Shown piece after piece: positions 7,386 to 13,812 of a stretch of 13,812 bases of DNA. The stretch comes from Mucilaginibacter sp. UBA4741 (GTDB lineage Bacteria > Bacteroidota > Bacteroidia > Sphingobacteriales > Sphingobacteriaceae). Positions within the stretch are counted from its first letter, which is position 1, and every line of letters starts with the position of its first letter. The stretch lies in assembly GCA_002403905.1 (NCBI GenBank), contig DHIR01000174.1, forward strand, positions 1 to 13,812, written 5' to 3'. Below the pieces are notes generated by a model. The model had not been told where the DNA came from. It saw only the letters and a list, made by a program, of their open reading frames with translations, and did not search any database. A program made the translations under genes and the position numbers.

Positions 7386-9091
7386 GTTCATCTAAAAGCA
7401 CCACCGACGTAGAATTAAATAAGTACAGCAAAACTTTTACGCAGGACCCTACCCAACCAGCCGCGCAGGCCATGCTTTACGGCATCGGCCTGACTGATGA
7501 CGACATGAAAAAAGCGCAGGTAGGTGTGGCAAGTATGGGCTATGACGGCAATACTTGCAACATGCACTTAAATGACCTGGCTAAGATTGTTAAGAAAGGT
7601 ATTTGGGACGAGGATTTAGTTGGCTTGATATTCCACACTATTGGTGTGAGTGATGGTATGAGCAATGGTACCGAAGGTATGCGCTACTCGTTAGTGAGCC
7701 GTGATATAATTGCCGATTCGATTGAAGCCGTAACCGGCGCACAATATTATGATGGTTTAATTACCCTGCCGGGATGCGATAAAAACATGCCGGGCTCTAT
7801 TATGGCAATGGGCAGGTTAAACCGTCCATCTATAATGGTATATGGTGGTACTATAAAACCTGGCCATTATAAAGGTGAGGATTTGAACATTGTATCAGCA
7901 TTTGAGGCTTTGGGTAAGAGAATGGCTGGCCAGATAGAAGATGTTGACTTTATGGGCATCGTAAAAAACGCCTGCCCTAGCGCAGGTGCTTGTGGTGGTA
8001 TCTACACAGCTAACACAATGGCTGCCGCTATTGAAGCATTGGGCATGAGCTTGCCTTACTCGTCATCTAACCCTGCGCTTAGCGAAGAGAAGAAAGCAGA
8101 GTGTTTAGCAGCCGGCAAAGCCATCAAAATATTATTAGAGAAAGATATTAAACCAAGCGATATCATGACCCGCAAAGCATTCGAGAATGCGATGGTGGTA
8201 ATTATGGTATTGGGCGGAAGCACCAACGCTGTATTGCACATGATAGCCATGGCAAAAAGTGTTGATGTTAAATTAACGCAGGATGATTTCCAGCTAGTAA
8301 GTAACCGCATACCGGTACTGGCTGATATGAAGCCAAGTGGCAAATACATGATGGAGGACCTGCACAACGTTGGCGGTGTACCTGCGGTAATGAAATATTG
8401 CCTTGCACAAGGTTGGCTGCATGGCGAGTGTTTAACCGTAACCGGTAAAACCATTGCCGAAAACTTAGCAGACGTACCCGAGTTAGGCTTTGATACACAA
8501 AAAATTATATGGCCGGTTGAAGCGCCTGTTAAGGCTACCGGTCACTTACAGATACTTTACGGCAATATTGCCGAGGGTGGCAGCGTAGCCAAAATAAGCG
8601 GTAAAGAAGGCACTCACTTTGAGGGACCAGCCCGCGTGTTTGATGGCGAATTTGAACTGATAAAAGGCATATCAAGCGGCCGAGTCAAAAAAGGTGATGT
8701 GGTGGTTATCCGCAACGTTGGCCCTAAAGGCGCGCCCGGTATGCCCGAAATGCTTAAACCAACATCAGCCATTTTCGGCGCAGGTTTAGGTAGCTCGGTA
8801 GCTTTAATTACCGATGGACGTTTTAGCGGCGGAACACATGGATTTGTGGTAGGCCACATCACTCCTGAAGCTTTTGACGGCGGGGCGATAGCCTTAATTA
8901 AGGATGAGGATAAAATTATTATTGATGCGGTAACTAACCAGATCAATGTGATCCTATCAGACGAAGAAATGGCAGCCCGTAAAGCAGCCTGGATTCAGCC
9001 CAAGTTAAAAGTTACCAAAGGTTTATTGTACAGATATGCCAAAACTGTTTCAAATGCAGCCGAGGGTTGCGTAACAGACGAGATGGAGTAA
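7382..9091 (+). CDS. ilvD: Dihydroxy-acid dehydratase
   Basis: Converts 2,3-dihydroxy-isovalerate and 2,3-dihydroxy-3-methylvalerate to the 2-oxo acids, the third common step of valine and isoleucine synthesis; cytosolic Fe-S enzyme. The 569 residues match the family. Cluster-ligand cysteines are in GNTCNMH (Cys59), GCDKNMPG (Cys132) and [12 protein letters not shown] (Cys204), a pattern compatible with a [2Fe-2S] enzyme. The C-terminal signature [15 protein letters not shown] segment appears as [16 protein letters not shown] near residue 480. The start overlaps the stop of the leader ORF; the upstream sequence is A-rich without SD. ilvB follows across a 109-bp heptamer spacer, and cotranscription is likely. 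Confidence 0.97.
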   Translation: MSSSKSTTDVELNKYSKTFTQDPTQPAAQAMLYGIGLTDDDMKKAQVGVASMGYDGNTCNMHLNDLAKIVKKGIWDEDLVGLIFHTIGVSDGMSNGTEGMRYSLVSRDIIADSIEAVTGAQYYDGLITLPGCDKNMPGSIMAMGRLNRPSIMVYGGTIKPGHYKGEDLNIVSAFEALGKRMAGQIEDVDFMGIVKNACPSAGACGGIYTANTMAAAIEALGMSLPYSSSNPALSEEKKAECLAAGKAIKILLEKDIKPSDIMTRKAFENAMVVIMVLGGSTNAVLHMIAMAKSVDVKLTQDDFQLVSNRIPVLADMKPSGKYMMEDLHNVGGVPAVMKYCLAQGWLHGECLTVTGKTIAENLADVPELGFDTQKIIWPVEAPVKATGHLQILYGNIAEGGSVAKISGKEGTHFEGPARVFDGEFELIKGISSGRVKKGDVVVIRNVGPKGAPGMPEMLKPTSAIFGAGLGSSVALITDGRFSGGTHGFVVGHITPEAFDGGAIALIKDEDKIIIDAVTNQINVILSDEEMAARKAAWIQPKLKVTKGLLYRYAKTVSNAAEGCVTDEME

Positions 9092-9095
9092 AGGT

Positions 9096-9188
9096 TGTAC
9101 GTGTGACGTTATACGTTGTACGTACTTATCAAATTAAAAAACAAAAACGTACTACGTAAAACGTACTACGTAAAACGTATAACGTAAA
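9096..9188 (+). repeat. Heptamer inverted-repeat spacer, ilvD-ilvB
   Basis: The right arm is six consecutive 7-mers of form ACGTANN (9147-9188): ACGTACT, ACGTAAA, ACGTACT, ACGTAAA, ACGTATA, ACGTAAA, so also three 14-bp units. The left arm is four 7-mers of the complementary form NNTACGT (9096-9123): TGTACGT, GTGACGT, TATACGT, TGTACGT, with one mismatch in the second. Bases 9106-9124 pair with 9167-9185 at 18 of 19 positions; other registers shifted by 7 are possible. The tract starts 4 nt after the ilvD stop and ends 12 nt before the ilvB ATG. Confidence 0.9.
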
Positions 9189-9200
9189 ACATAATAAAGT

Positions 9201-10940
9201 ATGGAAGTTGCACAACAGGAAATACTAACACAAACACCCGCTAAAGAAACCACAAAGGTTTCCGGATCGGTTGCATTATTAGAAGCATTAATTGCAGAAG
9301 GCGTTGATACCATCTTCGGTTATCCGGGTGGTGCCATTATGCCTATTTATGATGCTTTGTATGATTATAGTGAACAGCTTAACCACATATTGGTTAGGCA
9401 TGAGCAAGGCGGTACACATGCCGGTCAGGGTTATGCACGCACATCGGGCAAAGTGGGTGTGGTTTTCGCAACCAGCGGCCCAGGCGCTACTAACCTGGTA
9501 ACAGGCTTAGCCGATGCACAAATAGACAGTACACCTTTAGTATGTATCACCGGGCAGGTATTCGCGCACCTTTTAGGTACCGATGCTTTCCAGGAAACTG
9601 ATGTAATAAACATTACCACCCCGGTTACCAAATGGAACTACCAGGTAACGGATGCTAATGAAATCCCCGAGGTTATTGCCAAAGCATTCTATATCGCAAA
9701 AAGCGGGCGCCCGGGACCAGTATTGATAGACATCACCAAAAACGCGCAGATCCAGTTATTTGATTACGAAGGTTATACTAAATGTGATCATATCCGTAGT
9801 TATCGCCCAAAACCAATTGTGCGTATGCAGTATGTTGAGCAGGCGGCGGCATTAATCAATCAAGCCAAAAAGCCATTTATATTATTTGGACAAGGCATAC
9901 TATTAGGCAGTGCCGAGCAGGAGTTTAAAGCTTTTGTTGAGAAAAGCGGTATCCCGGCAGCGTGGACCGTCTTAGGCGCTGGTGCTATCCCTACAGGTCA
10001 CCCGTTAAACGTGGGTATGTTGGGTATGCACGGCAACTACGGACCAAATGTATTAACTAACGAGTGCGATGTATTAATTGCCATAGGTATGCGTTTTGAT
10101 GATCGCGTTACGGGCCGTTTAGATAAGTACGCTAAACAAGCTAAGGTTATCCATTTGGATATTGACCCCGCTGAGATAGACAAAAATGTCAAAACAACCG
10201 TACCTGTTTGGGGCGATTGTAAAGAGACTTTGCCTTTGTTAACCGCCTTAGTTGAAGAAAAACAACATACCGAGTGGTTAGCCAAATTTAATGACTACAC
10301 CAGGCAGGAAGTTGAACAGGTGATTGAAAAAGAGCTTAACCCAACTTCGGGCGAAATGACCATGGGCGAAGTTATAAAACAACTAAACGATCTTACCCAT
10401 GGCGAAGCTATCATAGTTACTGATGTTGGCCAGCACCAAATGGTGGCTTGCCGTTACGCGCAGTTTAACAAAACACGCAGCAACGTAACCAGCGGTGGTT
10501 TAGGCACTATGGGTTTTGCATTACCTGCAGCCATAGGCGCTAAATACGGCGCTCAAGACCGTACAGTAGTAGCCATTATAGGCGATGGCGGTTTCCAGAT
10601 GACCTGCCAGGAATTAGGTACCATCATGCAATCAGGCGTTGATGTGAAGATCATTATTTTGAACAACCGTTTCTTAGGCATGGTACGCCAGTGGCAGGAT
10701 TTATTTAATGATCGCAGGTATTCATTTGTGGATATCCAAAGCCCGGACTTTGTAGCATTAGCTGCGGCTTACCGCATTCCGGGTAAATGTATAGCCGAAA
10801 GGGAAGATCTACAAGGCGCTTTAAAGGAGATGTTAGATAACAAAGGTTCGTTCCTGTTAGAAGTGATGGTAACCAAAGAGAACAATGTGTTCCCGATGGT
10901 ACCGCAAGGATGCAGTGTTAGTGAGATCAGGTTGAAATAA
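9201..10940 (+). CDS. ilvB: Acetolactate synthase, large catalytic subunit
   Basis: Thiamine-diphosphate enzyme joining pyruvate to pyruvate or 2-oxobutyrate, the first common step of valine, leucine and isoleucine synthesis. At 579 residues it is full length. The N-terminal domain has YPGGAIMPIYDAL (41-53) and the catalytic Glu68 in RHEQGGTHAGQGYAR. The central domain contains GMLGMHGNYGPN (272-283) and RFDDRVTG (298-305), typical of FAD-containing AHAS. The C-terminal ThDP motif runs from GDGGFQM (461-467) to NN (488-489), and the end NVFPMVPQGCSVSEI is characteristic. Biosynthetic AHAS normally works with a regulatory small subunit IlvN, whose gene often follows; here a GC-rich repeat element and AMP nucleosidase follow, so ilvN and ilvC must lie elsewhere if present. 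Confidence 0.96.
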   Translation: MEVAQQEILTQTPAKETTKVSGSVALLEALIAEGVDTIFGYPGGAIMPIYDALYDYSEQLNHILVRHEQGGTHAGQGYARTSGKVGVVFATSGPGATNLVTGLADAQIDSTPLVCITGQVFAHLLGTDAFQETDVINITTPVTKWNYQVTDANEIPEVIAKAFYIAKSGRPGPVLIDITKNAQIQLFDYEGYTKCDHIRSYRPKPIVRMQYVEQAAALINQAKKPFILFGQGILLGSAEQEFKAFVEKSGIPAAWTVLGAGAIPTGHPLNVGMLGMHGNYGPNVLTNECDVLIAIGMRFDDRVTGRLDKYAKQAKVIHLDIDPAEIDKNVKTTVPVWGDCKETLPLLTALVEEKQHTEWLAKFNDYTRQEVEQVIEKELNPTSGEMTMGEVIKQLNDLTHGEAIIVTDVGQHQMVACRYAQFNKTRSNVTSGGLGTMGFALPAAIGAKYGAQDRTVVAIIGDGGFQMTCQELGTIMQSGVDVKIIILNNRFLGMVRQWQDLFNDRRYSFVDIQSPDFVALAAAYRIPGKCIAEREDLQGALKEMLDNKGSFLLEVMVTKENNVFPMVPQGCSVSEIRLK

Positions 10941-10943
10941 ATC

Positions 10944-11092
10944 AGCCCCTCCCAACCCTCCCCGGTAAGGAGGGCTTTATTAATATATTATTAACTAAAT
11001 TTATAAATAATAATCTCCCCTACCGGGGGAGATTATTCACAAGGTGTTTGTTTCTTATGGTGTTCATGAGGGCTGCGCCGTTTAGAGGGGCT
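10944..11092 (+). repeat. GC-rich inverted-repeat spacer, ilvB-amn
   Basis: Ends AGCCCCTC (10944-10951) and GAGGGGCT (11085-11092) are perfect inverted repeats. Inside are CCCTCC (10956-10961) / GGAGGG (10969-10974) followed by CTTTATT, which could weakly terminate transcription, and a perfect 12-bp stem AATAATCTCCCC (11009-11020) / GGGGAGATTATT (11026-11037) with loop TACCG. The element begins 3 nt after the ilvB stop and ends 8 nt before the amn ATG. It resembles dispersed C/G-rich intergenic repeats that I associate with Bacteroidota genomes; copy number cannot be judged here. Confidence 0.75.
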
Positions 11093-11100
11093 AAAAGATT

Positions 11101-11955
11101 ATGAACGAAGACTTAAATGTAAAAAAGGATGCAGAAAACCATCCAAAAGTTAAAGAGGTATCAAGCCCGATAAAACCCGGACTTAAAACAAAAGAGGCCA
11201 TTGTGGCCAACTGGCTGCCGCGTTATACCGGCAGGCCGTTAGATGAGTTTGGCGATTATATTATCCTTACCAATTTCTCTAAATACATTCAGCTGTTTTC
11301 TGAGTGGAATGATAACGCCCCAATAATGGGGGTTGACAAACCTATGCAAAGTGTAACGGCTAACGGCATCACAATTATCAATTTTGGTATGGGCAGTTCG
11401 GTTGCCGCTACGGTGATGGACCTGCTTACAGCGATACATCCAAAAGCGGTGATATTTTTAGGTAAGTGCGGCGGCTTAAAACGTAAAAACAATGTAGGCG
11501 ACCTGATATTGCCTATAGCGGCCATAAGGGGCGAAGGTACATCAAACGATTACTTACCGGCCGAAGTACCGGCATTGCCATCATTTGCTTTGCAGAAAGC
11601 GATATCGACCACCATACGCGATTTCTCGTTAGATTACTGGACAGGTACCTGCTACACCACCAACCGCCGTGTTTGGGAGCACGATAAAAAGTTTAAAAAC
11701 TATTTGAAAGAGCTGCGCGCTATGGCCGTTGATATGGAAACAGCAACCATTTTTACCTGCGGATTTGCTAATAAAATACCTACAGGCGCATTGTTGCTGG
11801 TGTCAGATCAGCCGATGATACCGGAGGGCGTTAAAACAACCGAGAGCGACTCGAAAGTTAGTTCGCAGTTTGTAGAGACGCACTTGAAGATAGGTATTGA
11901 GTCATTAAAACAATTAATTAATGGAGGCTTAACCGTTAAACACTTACGTTTTTAA
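11101..11955 (+). CDS. amn: AMP nucleosidase, short form
   Basis: Hydrolyses AMP to adenine and ribose 5-phosphate, or belongs to that nucleoside-phosphorylase-fold group; cytosolic. It has 284 residues, far shorter than E. coli Amn (about 480), lacking the separate N-terminal domain, as in the short Bacteroidota form. After a polar start of about 30 residues come GDYIILTNFSKYI (51-63), FGMGSSVAATVMDLL (95-109), FLGKCGGLK (119-127), AVDMETATIF (209-218, with the Met-Glu-Thr expected at the ribose site) and SDQPMIPEG (235-243, Asp236 the likely base-binding acid). The start could be later, as the first 30 residues are not conserved-looking. It follows ilvB across a repeat element; no metabolic link to its neighbours is obvious. 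Confidence 0.85.
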   Translation: MNEDLNVKKDAENHPKVKEVSSPIKPGLKTKEAIVANWLPRYTGRPLDEFGDYIILTNFSKYIQLFSEWNDNAPIMGVDKPMQSVTANGITIINFGMGSSVAATVMDLLTAIHPKAVIFLGKCGGLKRKNNVGDLILPIAAIRGEGTSNDYLPAEVPALPSFALQKAISTTIRDFSLDYWTGTCYTTNRRVWEHDKKFKNYLKELRAMAVDMETATIFTCGFANKIPTGALLLVSDQPMIPEGVKTTESDSKVSSQFVETHLKIGIESLKQLINGGLTVKHLRF

Positions 11956-11958
11956 TGT

Positions 11959-12109
11959 TAGTTGATTGAGTTGAATAAGTTAGATTAAGTTGATTGGGTT
12001 AAAAAGCGATAACTGCTTAGCCCAATAAACTTAATCAACCAATAACAAAATCTAATAGTTAAATTTGTAAGGTAACTACTCACTTAATCAACCACCCACT
12101 AATCAACTA
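11959..12109 (+). repeat. Inverted-repeat spacer, amn-CBS gene
   Basis: The left part repeats AGTT at 9-10-bp steps (11960, 11969, 11978, 11988), as in AGTTGATTG and AGTTGAATA. The right part has complements such as TTAATCAACC and AATCAACTA. TTAAGTTGATTGGG (11985-11998) pairs with CCCAATAAACTTAA (12021-12034) at 13 of 14 positions, and AAGC/GCTT can close the loop. The outer arm TAGTTGATT (11959-11967) is perfectly complementary to AATCAACTA (12101-12109). It starts 3 nt after the amn stop and ends 5 nt before the next ATG. Confidence 0.8.
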
Positions 12110-12114
12110 CCACC

Positions 12115-13473
12115 ATGTGGCATAATAATATATTAGAAACCATTGGCAATACGCCTATGGTTAAGTTAAATAAAGTAGCAAAAGATATACCTGCAACGGT
12201 TTTAGCTAAAATTGAGACCACTAATCCGGGCAACTCTATAAAGGACCGTATGGCTCTTAAAATGATTGAGGATGCCGAGCAAAACGGCAAGCTTAAACCG
12301 GGCGGAACTATCATTGAAGGTACATCCGGCAACACCGGTATGGGCCTGGCTATTGCCGCTGTTATAAAGGGCTACAAATGTATTTTTACCAGTACTGATA
12401 AGCAGTCAAAAGAAAAATTTGATGCCCTGCGTGCTTTTGGTGCCGAGGTTATTGTTTGCCCGACAAATGTCGACCCGGAAGACCCTCGTTCTTACTATTC
12501 AGTTTCGTCACGTTTGGAGCGAGAAGTGCCAAACTCGTGGAAACCCAACCAATACGATAACCTTTCTAACTCACAGGCGCATTATGAGTCTACCGGCCCC
12601 GAGATATGGGAGCAAACGGAAGGTAAAATAACTCACCTTATTGCCGGCGTTGGTACCGGCGGTACTATATCTGGCATTGCCCGTTATTTAAAAGAAAAGA
12701 AACCGTCTGTACAGATCTTGGGTATTGATACCTATGGCTCGGTATTTAAAAAGTATAAAGAAACCGGCGAGCTTGATAAGAACGAAATTTACCCATACAT
12801 CACCGAAGGCATAGGAGAGGACTTTTTACCTGCTAACGTAGATTTTAACCTGATAGATCATTTTGAAAAAGTAACCGACAAGGATGCCGCGCTAATGACC
12901 CGTGAGATAGCCCGTAAAGAAGGCATTTTTGTAGGTAACTCAACAGGCTCGGCAGTGGCAGGTTTACTACAGATGAAGGATAAGTTTAAAGAGGGCGATG
13001 TAGTAGTTATTATATTCCCCGATCATGGTACACGCTATCTGGGCAAAATGTATAATGACGATTGGCTGCGCGATCGTGGTTTCTTAAAAGATGGCAAGCT
13101 AACCGCCAAAGACATCATCGGCAAAAAAGAAAGCCAGGAGATAGTTACCATCGACAGCGAAAAATCTGTACTAGAAGCTATCAATACCATTAAATCACTC
13201 AATATATCACAGATCCCGGTTACACAGGCAGGTATGGTTATAGGTAAAATAACAGAAAGCGATATACTGAATGCGTTGTTAGAGAATCCGTCACTAAAAT
13301 CTCAGCCATTAAAAGCCATTGCAACAGCGCCGTTCCCGTTTGTGGATATCAATACATCTATCGACAGGATCTCGGCCATGATCAATAATGATAACATCGC
13401 GGTATTGGTTGAGGATAATGGTAAAATAGAGATCATTACGCAGTATGATATTATTAACGCGATATCGGCGTAG
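12115..13473 (+). CDS. Cystathionine beta-synthase with CBS pair
   Basis: PLP enzyme condensing serine and homocysteine to cystathionine (transsulfuration), or a close cysteine-synthase relative; cytosolic; 452 residues. The fold-type II PLP domain has Lys43 in NPGNSIKDR (the Schiff-base lysine), the substrate loop GTSGNTG (69-75), the phosphate-binding GVGTGGT (178-184) and EGIGEDFLP (231-239), a stretch favouring CBS over plain cysteine synthase. A C-terminal pair of CBS domains, about 341-400 and 401-452, would bind adenosine nucleotides or S-adenosylmethionine. There is no N-terminal haem domain, unlike the animal enzyme. ATG 12115 fits the family start. The gene follows amn across an inverted-repeat spacer and ends before a good terminator. 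Confidence 0.92.
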   Translation: MWHNNILETIGNTPMVKLNKVAKDIPATVLAKIETTNPGNSIKDRMALKMIEDAEQNGKLKPGGTIIEGTSGNTGMGLAIAAVIKGYKCIFTSTDKQSKEKFDALRAFGAEVIVCPTNVDPEDPRSYYSVSSRLEREVPNSWKPNQYDNLSNSQAHYESTGPEIWEQTEGKITHLIAGVGTGGTISGIARYLKEKKPSVQILGIDTYGSVFKKYKETGELDKNEIYPYITEGIGEDFLPANVDFNLIDHFEKVTDKDAALMTREIARKEGIFVGNSTGSAVAGLLQMKDKFKEGDVVVIIFPDHGTRYLGKMYNDDWLRDRGFLKDGKLTAKDIIGKKESQEIVTIDSEKSVLEAINTIKSLNISQIPVTQAGMVIGKITESDILNALLENPSLKSQPLKAIATAPFPFVDINTSIDRISAMINNDNIAVLVEDNGKIEIITQYDIINAISA

Positions 13474-13501
13474 GGGAGGTTTCTAGGTAAAAGATAAAGA
13501 T

Positions 13502-13539
13502 AAAAGGTGTGTAGTGCGTTAAGCATAACACGCCTTTTT
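13502..13539 (+). terminator. Terminator after the CBS gene
   Basis: AGGTGTGT (13505-13512) pairs with ACACGCCT (13528-13535) with one G-U pair. AAA before and TTT after extend the stem to 11 bp, and TGC/GCA closes an inner stem. A run of five T ends the hairpin, and the A-run before it would serve the opposite strand, so it may work in both directions. Confidence 0.85.
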
Positions 13540-13549
13540 GCATTTACAA

Positions 13550-13706
13550 TGCTCTGGAGGAGCTACCTATTTGTAGAAAGAATTGAAAAAAATAAAAAAT
13601 TGTGCCGTAGGTACAACCCTTAACTGTAATCCCCCTTATGGGTAGCCTCTAACGAGGCAAAATAATGCTTGTAAATTTTCTACAAATAGGTAGCTCCTAT
13701 GGAGCA
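13550..13706. repeat. 157-bp inverted-repeat element with four hairpins
   Basis: The two 30-nt ends (13550-13579 and 13677-13706) are inverted repeats at 27 of 30 positions, 22 of them in one block. Four small trinucleotide- or tetranucleotide-loop hairpins occur: GCTCT-GGA-GGAGC (13551-13563), GTGCC-GTA-GGTAC (13602-13614), GCCTC-TAAC-GAGGC (13645-13658) and GCTCC-TAT-GGAGC (13693-13705). It has no coding frame and sits directly after a terminator. It looks like a dispersed REP-type or non-autonomous mobile repeat; no target duplication is visible. Confidence 0.8.
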
Positions 13707-13726
13707 TCTAAGCAATTGCAATCATC

Positions 13727-13750
13727 TGCACATCCGCATATTTGCACATC
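13727..13750. repeat. Octamer tandem repeat
   Basis: TGCACATC, CGCATATT and TGCACATC follow each other in exact 8-bp register. No complementary GATGTGC arm is found nearby, though the window ends 62 bp later. Confidence 0.6.
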
Positions 13751-13812
13751 AAATTACCACTTCTTAAATATCACAAACACCGCCAATACAATCTAATGTA
13801 CTCCCCATTGTT

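Larger units (their letters stand above)
13474..13812. other. Right-edge non-coding region
   Basis: The region holds the CBS-gene terminator, the 157-bp inverted-repeat element and the octamer tract. From 13751 to the edge no gene is certain. Minus-strand frames there could be the 3' end of a converging gene: one ends at 13754-13756 in the hydrophobic tail IVLAVFVIFKKW, but a stop interrupts it twelve codons upstream. Confidence 0.5.

Noticed and set aside
9147..9188. Tandem repeats suggesting a CRISPR-like or VNTR array
   Set aside because: Units are 7 bp with no spacers and no cas genes; the complementary left arm shows it is part of an inverted-repeat spacer.
10956..10980. Strong terminator after ilvB
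   Set aside because: The CCCTCC/GGAGGG stem is followed by only three T before AT, so at best it is a weak terminator inside the repeat element.
11956..12114. Riboswitch before the CBS gene
   Set aside because: No SAM- or cobalamin-type core is visible; the gap is explained by the inverted repeat.
13754..13812. Minus-strand hydrophobic tail IVLAVFVIFKKW as the end of a converging gene
   Set aside because: An in-frame TAG lies directly upstream and only 59 bases are available, so the frame cannot be decided.

Overview
The window reads as chromosomal DNA of a Bacteroidota member, most likely family Sphingobacteriaceae (Mucilaginibacter/Pedobacter-like). This is inferred from the protein sequences, from an atpD-atpC pair standing apart from the other ATP synthase genes with a very short epsilon subunit, from A-rich translation starts with almost no Shine-Dalgarno sequence, and from -7 boxes of the Bacteroidota type TAnnTTTG. 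There are no insertion sequences, phage genes or CRISPR arrays. Almost all proteins are housekeeping enzymes.

Layout. 1-315: non-coding left edge. 316-2121 (minus strand): tRNA-Arg(ACG), adk and obgE, in transcription order. 2320-3452 (plus): a two-gene unit, a small DUF2809-like membrane protein overlapping by ATGA with an MpaB/rubber-oxygenase-type (DUF2236) protein. 3541-3819: an unrecognised 92-residue ORF. 3864-4850: a PIG3-type NAD(P)H-quinone oxidoreductase. 5084-6928: atpD and atpC, with a good promoter and a strong terminator. 7284-10940: a branched-chain amino acid unit made of a candidate 33-residue leader peptide (first dozen residues rich in Leu, Val and Ile), ilvD and ilvB; ilvN and ilvC do not follow. 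11101-11955: short-form AMP nucleosidase. 12115-13473: cystathionine beta-synthase with a CBS-domain pair, then a terminator and a 157-bp inverted-repeat element.

The most unusual signal is in the gaps. At five same-strand junctions (adk>obgE, atpD>atpC, ilvD>ilvB, ilvB>amn, amn>CBS) the spacer is occupied by an imperfect inverted repeat starting within a few bases of the upstream stop codon and ending shortly before the next start codon. In three of them both arms are built from tandem degenerate 7-mers in exact or near-exact 7-bp register, but the 7-mer differs at each junction: ATTTCGG, TTTGAGA, and NNTACGT with its complement ACGTANN. A fourth uses AGTTGATTG-like 9-10-mers and a fifth is a GC-rich composite. 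If the mRNA folds as drawn, the upstream stop and downstream start come together at the base of a hairpin. Spacers with likely promoters (upstream of DUF2809, the 92-residue ORF and atpD) lack this design. The sequence supports the architecture; its origin and function are inference.
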